Positions 1 to 6,368 of a stretch of 7,437 nucleotides of DNA are shown here, one piece after another. Every line of letters starts with the position of its first letter. Position 1 is the first letter of the stretch. Origin of the DNA: an uncultured Paracoccaceae bacterium (GTDB lineage: Bacteria; Pseudomonadota; Alphaproteobacteria; Rhodobacterales; Rhodobacteraceae). Both the position numbers and the translations under genes were made by a program. The stretch is from the NCBI GenBank assembly GCA_913054485.1, contig CAJXHQ010000148.1, forward strand, positions 1 to 7,437. Reading direction: 5' to 3'. The notes below the pieces were generated by a model. It did not search any database and was not told where the DNA came from. It saw nothing but the letters and a program-made list of their open reading frames with translations.

Positions 1-512
1 CCGAGCCGCTTTTTCATCGGATGGCCGGGAATGCCAAAGCAGGCTTCGGGCGGACCCGCCTCCTGCCAGCCTTGGGCGCGGTAAAACTCCAGCGCGGTGA
101 GAGTAGCCGTGAGGCGGGCCTCGGCCGGGCCTTGCGCGGCCAGAAGCCCTTCCAGATCGGACAGCAGCGCCTTGCCGGTGCCCGTACCCTGGGCCTGCGG
201 GGCGGCGTAGAGCAGGCGGATCACGCCGCCTTCGGCTGACAGCGCGCCAACAGCAGCGGGCTGGCCGTCCAGCAGGGCAAGACGCAAGGCCGCGCCGCCT
301 TCGATCCAGCCCCGCACGTCCGCCGGTGATTTATTTTCCAGCCAGGGCAGCATCTTGGCGGGGTCGTTGCCGTGATCGGCCCCGCACAGATGGGTGATCG
401 AGGCGATCAGGATCCCGCTGATGGCAAAAGCGTCAAAAACCGTGGCCTCACGGATCTCCAGCCCTGTTGGCAGCGGCCCGAGCGCCTGGGAAATACCGCG
501 TTTGTTATCCAT
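1..512 (-). CDS. GNAT-family N-acetyltransferase (3' end beyond window)
   Basis: The reading frame starts at the ATG at 512-510 and runs off the left edge after about 170 codons without a stop. The product looks like a GCN5-related N-acetyltransferase, which moves an acetyl group from acetyl-CoA to an amine. The acetyl-CoA pyrophosphate-binding signature is visible at about residues 107-114 (AQGTGTGK), preceded by a beta strand (VIRLLYA) and followed by a helix (ALLSDLEGLLA). The C-terminal LEFYRAQGW at about 141-149 is the usual 'ALxFYexxGF' motif of the fold. The substrate cannot be inferred. The start overlaps the stop of the preceding GNAT gene by 8 bases (ATGGATAA), which suggests translational coupling. 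A typical GNAT is 150-180 residues, so only a few residues are probably missing. I am sure of the fold and unsure of the role. Confidence 0.85.
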   Translation of the reverse strand, partial: MDNKRGISQALGPLPTGLEIREATVFDAFAISGILIASITHLCGADHGNDPAKMLPWLENKSPADVRGWIEGGAALRLALLDGQPAAVGALSAEGGVIRLLYAAPQAQGTGTGKALLSDLEGLLAAQGPAEARLTATLTALEFYRAQGWQEAGPPEACFGIPGHPMKKRL

Positions 513-1041
513 CCCGCTCCCCTAGGATCTGATCTTCGAACCCCGCACTGCCATCCAGCGCCCTAATCATCAGAAGGTCATTGCGCGGCGTTCCGTCCAT
601 CAGGATGGATCGCGGCCGGCGCCCCAGAACGGAGAACCCGGATTTGCGGTACAGAGCCAGCGCGGCGCGGTTGGTTTCATTCACGCACAACTCTACCTGA
701 AGGATGCCATCCTCTGCGGCAGTGTCCAGCACAGAGGCAAGGAGCCGGGTGGCCAGTCCGCGCTCCTGCCGGCCTTCGGATATGAACAGCGGTCCGATGT
801 CCGCTATGTGCTGCAGGCGGGCAGGGCTAAGGCGTCGAATGGCCAAAGCCCCTGCCAGGCATCCCTGATCGAAAATGCCCGAGTTCCCGCCGTTCTCAAG
901 CCGGCCGGCAAGGGTTTCAACCGGAATGCCCGCCGCCTCCTGTGACGAAAGCAGGAAAGCACCGGGTGTCAGCGCCAGCGCATCCACCCAAAGGGCGCGG
1001 TATTCCGACGTATCCTTTGCAGACAGCCGGCGGATGCTCAC
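505..1041 (-). CDS. GNAT-family N-acetyltransferase
   Basis: This 178-residue protein has the length and layout of a single-domain GNAT acetyltransferase. The acetyl-CoA-binding motif is at residues 91-97 (RQERGLA) after the strand IGPLFI. An N-E-x-N segment (121-124) leads into ALALYRKSGF (127-136), the standard C-terminal GNAT motif. The start is GTG at 1041-1039, sharing four bases (GTGA) with the stop of the DUF2948 gene. The protein opening SIRRLSAKD with its strand-forming arginines is a normal GNAT start. The gene ends inside the next GNAT gene. It is not closely similar by eye to its downstream GNAT neighbour, so the two are probably not a recent duplication. The acceptor substrate is unknown. 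Confidence 0.88.
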   Translation of the reverse strand: MSIRRLSAKDTSEYRALWVDALALTPGAFLLSSQEAAGIPVETLAGRLENGGNSGIFDQGCLAGALAIRRLSPARLQHIADIGPLFISEGRQERGLATRLLASVLDTAAEDGILQVELCVNETNRAALALYRKSGFSVLGRRPRSILMDGTPRNDLLMIRALDGSAGFEDQILGERDG

Positions 1042-1514
1042 GCACCGTGATCCGGCGCATGGCCCGACGGGGCGCGGTAAGGGCGGGTAACATCGCGCAA
1101 GGAAACCTCCAGCGCTTCGGCGTCAAGCCGGATCGCACCGTCGCCAGCAAGGGTCAGCAGCACTTGGCCCGCGCCGTCCTCACCCGGCTCGAAAGTGACC
1201 GAGAGCAGCGACAGGATCACGTCCTTGTCAGCGCGGTCGACACCCTGCGACGCCACGCCCAGCACATTGTTCACCACAAGCAGGGATTGCACCCGTTCGA
1301 AATCGCGGCCACGGCGCTGCGCGGCGTCGCGGTCCTCCCAGCGGAAGCGGTTCAGCAGCAGCGCAAAGCGGCGCTCAGCGGGCCGCCAGGACATTTCCGT
1401 CACCGGGAAAACCGCGTCCTGCACCAGGGAGGAGATGACCTCCAGGTCCGCCGCCTCCAGCGCGCCAAGGTTCAGCGGGGCTTCGCGCCCTTCTTCAAAT
1501 GTTGCGTCTGCCAT
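1038..1514 (-). CDS. DUF2948 family protein
   Basis: This 158-residue protein of unknown function matches, by memory of the family, the DUF2948 proteins found next to murA in many Rhodobacterales. Visible features are an acidic N-terminus and an L-G-A-L-E-A-x-D-L-E-V-I-S segment at about 17-28. A central FALLLNRFRWED (50-61) is the most family-like stretch, and a C-terminal EVSLRDVTRPY (136-146) follows. There is no signal peptide, membrane segment or recognisable catalytic motif, so it is predicted to be cytoplasmic. Its ATG (1514-1512) overlaps the murA stop by one base (TGATG) and has no strong Shine-Dalgarno sequence, so it probably depends on ribosomes finishing murA. The tight link to murA hints at a cell-envelope or housekeeping connection, but that is inference only. 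Confidence 0.85.
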   Translation of the reverse strand: MADATFEEGREAPLNLGALEAADLEVISSLVQDAVFPVTEMSWRPAERRFALLLNRFRWEDRDAAQRRGRDFERVQSLLVVNNVLGVASQGVDRADKDVILSLLSVTFEPGEDGAGQVLLTLAGDGAIRLDAEALEVSLRDVTRPYRAPSGHAPDHGA

Positions 1515-2779
1515 CAGCTCGTGATCCGTTCAATATGGGCGCCCACGCCGGAGAACTTGCGCACCACCTGCTCGTAGCCGCGGTCCAGGTGGTAGACCCG
1601 GCTGACCAGGGTTTCACCTTCCGCCGCCAGACCGGCCAGGATCAGCGAGACCGAGGCGCGCAGGTCGGTGGCCATCACCGGCGCGCCCTTCAGCTGTTCA
1701 ACCCCGTGCACGGTGGCGGTGCCGCCGTGGACCTCGATATTGGCCCCCATGCGGGTCAGCTCGGGTGCGTGCATGAAGCGGTTCTCGAAAATCTTCTCTT
1801 CCAGCACCGAGGTGCCCTCGGCGGTGCACAGCAGTGCCATCATCTGCGCCTGCAAATCGGTGGGGAAGCCGGGGAAGGGTTCGGTGGTCACATCCACCGC
1901 ATTCACCCGGCCGTTTTTGCGGGCAACGGTCAGGCCGTTCTTGGTTTCCGAAACGCTGATGCCTGCGGCGTCCAGCTTCTCGCAGAAGGAGGCAACCAGA
2001 TCGATGCGGCCGCCCAGCAGCTCCACCTCGCCGCCGCAGATCGCCGGGGCCAGCATATAGGTGCCCAATTCGATACGGTCCGTCACCACCGGGTGGGTGG
2101 CGCCATTCAGGCGGTCGACGCCTTGGATCGTGATCGTGGGGCTGCCGTCGCCCTCGATCTGGGCACCCATGCGGCGCAGACAGTCACAGAGATCGACAAT
2201 TTCCGGCTCGCGTGCCGCGTTTTTCAGCACGGTGGTGCCCTTGGCCAGCGTCGCCGCCATCACGATATTCTCTGTGGCGCCGACCGAAGCAAAAGCGAGC
2301 TCGATCTTGGCCCCTTTCAGCCCGCCAGGCACCTTGGCGTGCAGGTAGCCGTCTTTCAGCTCGATCTCCGCACCCATTGCTTCCAGACCGTGAATATGCA
2401 GATCCATCGGCCGCGCACCGATGGCGCAGCCGCCGGGCAGCGAGACTTCGGCCTCGCCAAACCGCGCCAGCAGCGGGCCAAGCACCAGGTTGGAAGCGCG
2501 CATCTTGCGCACGATGTCATAATCGGCGTGGGTGCTGTTGACGCCGTGGCCGGACATCGCCTGCACCTGACCGTCCTGCAGGGCCGTGACCTCGGCCCCC
2601 AGCGACTGCAGCAGCTGCGTCATTGTCTTGATGTCGCTCAGGCGCGGCGCGTTGGTCAATGTGAGCGGTTCTTCGCTCAAGAGCGCGGCCGGCATCAGCG
2701 TGAGGCAGGCGTTTTTGGCGCCGGCGATCGGTATCTGGCCGCTGAGCGGGCCGTTTCCCTTAACTAGAATCGAATCCAT
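1514..2779 (-). CDS. murA: UDP-N-acetylglucosamine 1-carboxyvinyltransferase MurA
   Basis: MurA transfers the enolpyruvyl group of phosphoenolpyruvate to the 3'-OH of UDP-GlcNAc in the cytoplasm. This is the first committed step of peptidoglycan synthesis. The 421 residues match the usual length of about 420. Key residues are present: Lys22-Asn23 in AGAKNA, the Arg94 region (RKMRAS), the catalytic Cys118 in [15 protein letters not shown] (Cys115 in E. coli), the general base Asp308 in PTDLQAQ, and Arg400 in HLDRGY. Because the active-site Cys is present rather than Asp, a fosfomycin-sensitive type is expected (inference). The ATG at 2779-2777 is preceded by AAAGGTAAGAG, a ribosome site that overlaps the stop of the upstream small gene 6 bases away. 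The gene is in an operon with the small protein before it and DUF2948 after it. Confidence 0.98.
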   Translation of the reverse strand: MDSILVKGNGPLSGQIPIAGAKNACLTLMPAALLSEEPLTLTNAPRLSDIKTMTQLLQSLGAEVTALQDGQVQAMSGHGVNSTHADYDIVRKMRASNLVLGPLLARFGEAEVSLPGGCAIGARPMDLHIHGLEAMGAEIELKDGYLHAKVPGGLKGAKIELAFASVGATENIVMAATLAKGTTVLKNAAREPEIVDLCDCLRRMGAQIEGDGSPTITIQGVDRLNGATHPVVTDRIELGTYMLAPAICGGEVELLGGRIDLVASFCEKLDAAGISVSETKNGLTVARKNGRVNAVDVTTEPFPGFPTDLQAQMMALLCTAEGTSVLEEKIFENRFMHAPELTRMGANIEVHGGTATVHGVEQLKGAPVMATDLRASVSLILAGLAAEGETLVSRVYHLDRGYEQVVRKFSGVGAHIERITS

Positions 2780-2785
2780 CTGCTC

Positions 2786-2944
2786 TTACCTTTCTGAACT
2801 GCCTGCGTCTGATTCACTGTTTTTATCAGACCGTGCTTTGGCTTGCGCCTTCCTGCGGGCCATATTTGCCTTCAATGCGGCCTTCAGCCGGTCCTCGCGG
2901 GACGCCTCAGCACCCTTGTTTTTCTGTGTTTTTCCGTCTGCCAT
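2786..2944 (-). CDS. small basic hypothetical protein upstream of murA
   Basis: This is a 52-residue, strongly charged protein with 14 Lys/Arg residues, no cysteine, and a helix-prone middle (REDRLKAALKANMARRKAQA, about 16-35). The C-terminus is rich in Ser/Asp/Glu. I recall similar short proteins ahead of murA in Rhodobacteraceae, but no function. I chose the ATG at 2944-2942 because an AGAAGAG ribosome site lies just before it. The frame stays open upstream to 3025, but that part overlaps a terminator-like hairpin and carries an unrelated sequence. Its stop lies 6 bases before murA and inside murA's ribosome site, so translation of the two is probably coupled. It could bind nucleic acid or ribosomes on charge alone, or serve as a leader for murA. 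Neither can be shown here. Confidence 0.7.
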   Translation of the reverse strand: MADGKTQKNKGAEASREDRLKAALKANMARRKAQAKARSDKNSESDAGSSER

Positions 2945-2966
2945 AGCTCTTCTGTACCTGAGTGCC

Positions 2967-3000
2967 AAAAAACCGTCCAGAAGGGCCTTGCACCCTTCTG
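2967..3000 (-). terminator. Hairpin plus T tract (intrinsic terminator or leader attenuator)
   Basis: Read on the minus strand, CAGAAGGG and CCCTTCTG form a perfect 8-bp stem (3000-2993 with 2985-2978) around a 7-base loop. Five bases and then six Ts (2972-2967) follow. The gap before the T tract is longer than ideal. It lies only 22 bases upstream of the small gene that opens the murA operon. It could stop leftward transcription arriving from the aldolase cluster, or act as an attenuator in the murA operon leader. There is no T tract on the plus strand, so it is not a terminator in that direction. Confidence 0.5.
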
Positions 3001-3016
3001 CGATTATCCCTAAAAG
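2988..3016 (+). promoter_or_regulatory. Putative promoter of tRNA-Thr
   Basis: TTGCAC (2988-2993) and TAAAAG (3011-3016) are separated by exactly 17 bases and sit 13 bases before the tRNA. This would place the transcription start about 6-7 bases ahead of the mature 5' end. The segment after the -10 box is very C-rich (CCCCCTC), as in stringently controlled stable-RNA promoters. Matches to the consensus hexamers are partial (3/6 and 4/6), so this rests mainly on spacing and position. Confidence 0.4.
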
Positions 3017-3029
3017 CCCCCTCACCGGC

Positions 3030-3104
<75 letters not shown>

Positions 3105-3197
3105 GTTAATCCCCTGATTTTTTTGATATACCTTCTTTTCAAGGGGTTGCGCTGCCTGTTTGCTGCACAGAGGTGCTGCACAGTGCGAGTGAAGACC
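3105..3197. other. AT-rich spacer between tRNA-Thr and integrase relic
   Basis: This 93-base segment starts with a T7 run (3118-3124) about 14 bases after the tRNA CCA end. The run may help end tRNA transcription, although no GC-rich hairpin other than the tRNA itself precedes it. The segment is more AT-rich than the rest of the window, as expected at the edge of inserted DNA. No gene is visible. I found no second copy of the tRNA 3' end in this window, so a flanking attachment-site repeat cannot be shown. Confidence 0.35.
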
Positions 3198-3720
3198 ATG
3201 GCAAATTCATCCGTCCTAGGTGGAATTTCTCGACTCCGTGTGCGTGTCCCTGCGGATGCCGCCAAGGCCGCTGCAGGCACATTCGTGGCCATACCAGCCA
3301 GCGATTCTGGCAAGCATGTGAAGTTTGGTTGGCTGCTCGCTGGAGACCAGGAACCCGTCGGCAGGGCAGACACGCCACACAGAGGCACTGGAAGCGCCGA
3401 GGCGGGAAGTTGCAGAACTCACGCAAAAACAGTGCCCTGCACTAGCTGGCACCTGCGCCTGTGTCGACATCCTGGACGCTGACCCCGTGTCGCCTGAAAA
3501 TTGGGGTCATGTTGAAAAGCTGGGCAGCGACCTGGAAAATAACACCGCCAAACAACTTCAGGGCTGCCAGAGCTGCCTCTGCGGGTCACCTAAGTTGCGC
3601 AATAGCGCTTGATTGGGCCAGCCCGTTACCGAGGCTCAGAGCCAAAGGCGGAATTACTATTGAAGAACGCCCACTCAGCTTGATCCGGTTCCGGGCAGCC
3701 AGGGATGAGTGCAGCAGCTC
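3198..3720 (+). pseudogene. Decayed phage-type integrase, N-terminal part only
   Basis: From the ATG at 3198 the plus strand reads a start like that of long tyrosine-recombinase integrases (DUF6538-type N-terminus), with RLRVRVPADAAKAAAGTFV and then KHVKF. Around 3325-3335 the homology moves to the +1 frame, continuing SLETRNPSAGQTRHTEALEA, then TQKQCPALAG and DADPVSPENWGHVEKL. This second frame stops at 3612. A third frame carries LRAKGGITIEERPLSLIRF at about 3635-3700, which resembles the next conserved part of such proteins. Only about 170 of an expected 400 or more residues remain, and the catalytic R...HxxR...Y domain is absent. The relic lies 94 bases downstream of tRNA-Thr and in the same direction, the normal geometry for a tRNA-integrating element. 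The family match is from memory of sequence style, not from a search. Confidence 0.6.
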
Positions 3721-3729
3721 CCGGTCACG

Positions 3730-4425
3730 TCAGGTCCGGGATCTTTCAAACGCGGCCCAGGCCTTTTCGAACTCCGCAAAATTGAACCCTTTCTTGCGGG
3801 CCGGCTCCAGGACGATTTTTTCAGTCTTCAAGAGCTTCAGGATTGCCTCTTCCAGCCGGCCGATAACATCCGCAGGCACCACCAGCGCGCCGTGGCGGTC
3901 GGCATGGACCAGGTCGCCCTCGCTCACTGTCATGCCGAAAATCTCCACAGCGGTGCCAATCGCCTTCACATGCACGAAACCGTGGCTGGGGCCGATGGAG
4001 CCTGCCACAACCGGGAAACCTTCGGGGCAATCGCCCAGGTCACGCATGACGCCATTTGTCAGCGCGCCGGCCATGCCGAACCCCTTGTGCACTGTAGTGT
4101 TGATCTCGCCCCAATAGGCTCCGATACAATGCGGGTAGTCGATGTCTTCGACCACCGCCACACTCGGGCCCTCACCGCCGGCCATATGCTGGTAATAGGC
4201 CATGCGCCGTTCCCTGATCACATCCGGTGCTTCTTCGGGCGGGGTCACGGCTGCGATCTTGGCTGTGCGCGCATAGCCGACGATGGCAGGTTCATCAGGG
4301 GCCGAGCACAGCATGGTGCCGCGGGTGAAATCGTTGAAACCGCGCTTGCCCTGCGCCACTTCGATGGCGTTGCAGACGGTGGGGGTGTCAACTTCTTGCA
4401 GCAATTTCAGCAGGGACGGGGTCAT
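3730..4425 (-). CDS. RraA-family aldolase (HMG/CHA aldolase-like)
   Basis: This 231-residue protein belongs to the RraA / 4-hydroxy-4-methyl-2-oxoglutarate aldolase family. These are divalent-metal class II enzymes that split 4-hydroxy-4-carboxy-2-oxo acids into pyruvate plus a second keto acid, or decarboxylate oxaloacetate. The family motif is present: WGE at 105-107, a glycine-rich segment, and R128-D129-x-x-D132 in GVMRDLGD. This fits the R-D-x2-E/D pattern linked to aldolase activity rather than to a regulator-only role. The N-terminal DTPTVCNAIE (13-22) is also typical. The ATG at 4425-4423 is supported by GGAGG just upstream and a 4-base ATGA overlap with the hydrolase gene. The frame is open further upstream, but that part is the hydrolase in another frame. 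It is the last gene of its cluster, and its natural substrate is unknown. Confidence 0.88.
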   Translation of the reverse strand: MTPSLLKLLQEVDTPTVCNAIEVAQGKRGFNDFTRGTMLCSAPDEPAIVGYARTAKIAAVTPPEEAPDVIRERRMAYYQHMAGGEGPSVAVVEDIDYPHCIGAYWGEINTTVHKGFGMAGALTNGVMRDLGDCPEGFPVVAGSIGPSHGFVHVKAIGTAVEIFGMTVSEGDLVHADRHGALVVPADVIGRLEEAILKLLKTEKIVLEPARKKGFNFAEFEKAWAAFERSRT

Positions 4426-5117
4426 ATATCCTCCAGCCAGCGGGCCAGTGCCGCCGTGGTTAGTCCGGGTTGTTCCAGAACCGGCACATGGCCGGCGTTT
4501 TCTATGATTTCCAGGCGGCTGTTCGGCAGCAGGCCGTGCATCAGCTCGTGCCGGTGCACCGGGCAAAGCGTGTCTTCCGCCCCGCAGAGCACCAGCGACG
4601 GGCCGCCATAGGCGCGCAGCACATCGGTCTGATCCGAACGCGCCATCAGTGCGGCGGACTGGTTCAGGAAGACCTGATCGCCCAGATCCATCGCCATCGC
4701 CATGCAAAGGTCGAGGATCGCGCCCTGCCCCGGCCCGTCGACCAGATAGTTGGGCTTCATCTCTTCGCGCATGACCTTCCAGAGATTGCCGGTGCGCACC
4801 GCTTCCATCTGTGGCGCGCGGGCGGCCTTCACCTCCGGCTTTTCGGCCAGCGGGTTGGTGTCCAGCAGCGCCAGGCCTGCGATGCGCTCGGCTGCCTGCC
4901 GCAGAACCTCCATGGCGACGATGCCGCCCATGGAGAGGCCTGCCAGCGCAAAGGTTTCAGGCGCATTCTCCAGCACCTCTGCCGCCAGCGCCTGCACGGT
5001 ATCATGCCCGCCGATGGGCGCGCACATCACCGCGCGCCTGCCGGAGAAGGCGGCGATTTGCGGCGCAAACAGCCGGGCGTCGCACATCATGCCCGGCAGG
5101 AGCAGCAGCGGCGTCAC
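4422..5117 (-). CDS. alpha/beta hydrolase
   Basis: This 231-residue single-domain alpha/beta-hydrolase is presumably cytoplasmic, with no signal peptide. The fold markers are in order: an N-terminal LLLPGMMCDARLF, which supplies the oxyanion-hole region, and the nucleophile elbow GLSMGG with Ser62. Asp182 lies in LVLCGAEDTLCPV and His210 in NAGHVPVLEQP, so the Ser-Asp-His triad is complete. Such enzymes cleave esters, lactones or C-C bonds of ring-cleavage products. Which of these applies here is not visible. The start is GTG (5117-5115), sharing GTGA with the stop of the MetE-like gene. Its ribosome site is weak, so coupled translation is likely. It ends within the start of the aldolase gene, and this supports the two acting in one pathway. 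Confidence 0.9.
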   Translation of the reverse strand: MTPLLLLPGMMCDARLFAPQIAAFSGRRAVMCAPIGGHDTVQALAAEVLENAPETFALAGLSMGGIVAMEVLRQAAERIAGLALLDTNPLAEKPEVKAARAPQMEAVRTGNLWKVMREEMKPNYLVDGPGQGAILDLCMAMAMDLGDQVFLNQSAALMARSDQTDVLRAYGGPSLVLCGAEDTLCPVHRHELMHGLLPNSRLEIIENAGHVPVLEQPGLTTAALARWLEDI

Positions 5118-6247
5118 AGCCGGCCGGACGCCAGTTTCGCGCCCTCAGACAGGGAGCCCAGCTTGGCATAGGCAATGTCCGGATCCACCGCGCCAAAGCC
5201 TGCGAATGTGCCAAAGCCGCAGTCGCTGCCCGCAATCACGCGCTCCGCGCCGACGATGCCCGCGAACCGCTCGATCCGCTGGGCGACCAGCTCGGGGTGC
5301 TCAACATAGTTGGTGGTGGTGTCGACTACGCCGGGCACCAGGATCTTGTCCGCCGGGATCTCCGCCTTGCGGTCGCGGAACACGGTCCATTCGTGGGCGT
5401 GGCGCGGGTTGGAGGTCTCAAACAGCAGGTATTGCGCCTTGGTATTCATCAACGTGGCGAAGACCTTGTCCATGGGGATATCGCAGCAATGCGGGCCTTC
5501 ATAATTGCCCCAGCAGATATGTACCCGCACCTTGTCAGCAGGCACGTTCTGAAGCGCGTGGTTCAGGGCCTCCACATGCATGTTGGCGATAGTCAGGAAC
5601 TCGGCGTCGGACAGGTCGGCAAACAGCATGTGGCGCGACAGGGCCAGGTCCGGGCAGTCCAGCTGCAGGTCAAGACCTGCGCCCACGATGGTTTCGTATT
5701 CTTCCTTCATGGCATCCGCCAGCGCGGCCAGATAGGCCTCGCGGCTGCCGTAGAAATCGTTCTGCAGGAACAGCGAGATCACGCCCGGGGAGGCCGCGTT
5801 CATAAAGCCGCGCTCGGCCCCATGTTCGGCCATGGCAGCTTTCAGGTTGGCGATGTCTTTGTTCAGCTCATCCTGCCCTTTGGAGCGCACTTCGCCGGTG
5901 CACATGGGCCGTGCATATTGCGGTGTGCCGCCGTCGTCGGCCAGCCGTTTCAGGAAGCCCGGAAACATTTTCAGATCGGCCGGCGCATTGCGCGGGCTGT
6001 CACCGGAAAAGCCGGTGTAACGGTCCTTCACGTAAGTTGCATAAGAGATCTTCGAGGTCTCGCCGTCGCTGACAATATCCACGCCCGCTGCAACCTGTTT
6101 CTTCACGGTCTCGCTGACCGCGGCGGTCATGCAGACGTCAAAAGCACCCTGTTCAAAAGACTGTTCATTCTCGCGGGCGAAGATGAAATCCACCACCTCC
6201 TGTGTACGGGGGAGCGAGCCGACGTGCGATGTGCGGATCTTTGTCAT
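5114..6247 (-). CDS. Core-MetE-like (cobalamin-independent methionine synthase II family) protein
   Basis: This 377-residue protein matches the C-terminal catalytic barrel of cobalamin-independent methionine synthase and lacks the N-terminal folate-binding half of full MetE (about 750 residues). It opens with the family start SHVGSLPR. It has SDGE at 60-63 and a complete predicted zinc set: His243 and Cys245 in VRVHICWGNYEG, Glu277 in LLFETSNPR, and Cys343 in AGSDCGFGTF. The zinc would activate a thiol for alkyl transfer. Known relatives include archaeal core-MetE, which takes methyl from a corrinoid donor, and epoxyalkane:CoM transferases. The ATG at 6247-6245 has AGAGGA eight bases upstream. 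Longer upstream frames run into intergenic hairpins and are rejected. Genetic context points to catabolism rather than methionine synthesis (inference). Confidence 0.88.
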   Translation of the reverse strand: MTKIRTSHVGSLPRTQEVVDFIFARENEQSFEQGAFDVCMTAAVSETVKKQVAAGVDIVSDGETSKISYATYVKDRYTGFSGDSPRNAPADLKMFPGFLKRLADDGGTPQYARPMCTGEVRSKGQDELNKDIANLKAAMAEHGAERGFMNAASPGVISLFLQNDFYGSREAYLAALADAMKEEYETIVGAGLDLQLDCPDLALSRHMLFADLSDAEFLTIANMHVEALNHALQNVPADKVRVHICWGNYEGPHCCDIPMDKVFATLMNTKAQYLLFETSNPRHAHEWTVFRDRKAEIPADKILVPGVVDTTTNYVEHPELVAQRIERFAGIVGAERVIAGSDCGFGTFAGFGAVDPDIAYAKLGSLSEGAKLASGRL

Positions 6248-6368
6248 GGAAGCTATCCTCTTGTTCTCAAAATCAGATGCCCGCTTGCCGCGGGCGGAGT
6301 CCGTCCCGAAGGGCGGACAGCCGCCGGGCGGGGCTCGATGCCCCTCCCGGCGGCGCGTTGCCTCAGGT
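6248..6368 (-). promoter_or_regulatory. Intercistronic hairpin cluster between cupin and MetE-like genes
   Basis: Three stem-loops follow each other in the 121-base gap. At 6320-6354, 14 pairs with one mismatch close a 7-base loop. At 6299-6318, 8 pairs with one G-T pair on the plus strand (C-A on the minus) enclose UUCG on the transcript (minus) strand, giving a C(UUCG)G tetraloop. At 6279-6295, GCCCGC/GCGGGC closes a 5-base loop. Only a weak T tract (ATTTTG) follows the last hairpin in the minus direction, so full termination is not clear. Partial termination, or protection of the upstream cupin message from 3' decay, fits the layout. Confidence 0.55.

Noticed and set aside
1499..2767. Long plus-strand open frame (about 422 codons) opposite murA
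   Set aside because: It is the antisense shadow of murA. The minus strand carries all MurA catalytic residues, and the plus product is rich in His, Gln and Arg with no family resemblance.
3003..3008. GATAAT on the minus strand as a -10 box for the murA operon
   Set aside because: No acceptable -35 box at 16-18 bases and no extended -10. The implied start would fall inside the hairpin stem.
3717..3746. Imperfect inverted repeat (TCCCGG/CCGGGA) around the aldolase stop codon as a terminator
   Set aside because: The stem is short, overlaps coding sequence and lacks a T tract in the minus direction, so I do not call it.
3709..4611. Plus-strand open frame of about 300 codons opposite the aldolase gene
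   Set aside because: It lies opposite the RraA-like gene, which has the family motif, a good ribosome site and a coupled overlap.
4426..4707. Upstream extension of the aldolase frame
   Set aside because: It would overlap almost 300 bases of the hydrolase in another frame. The ATG at 4425 has GGAGG directly before it and the protein start typical of the family.
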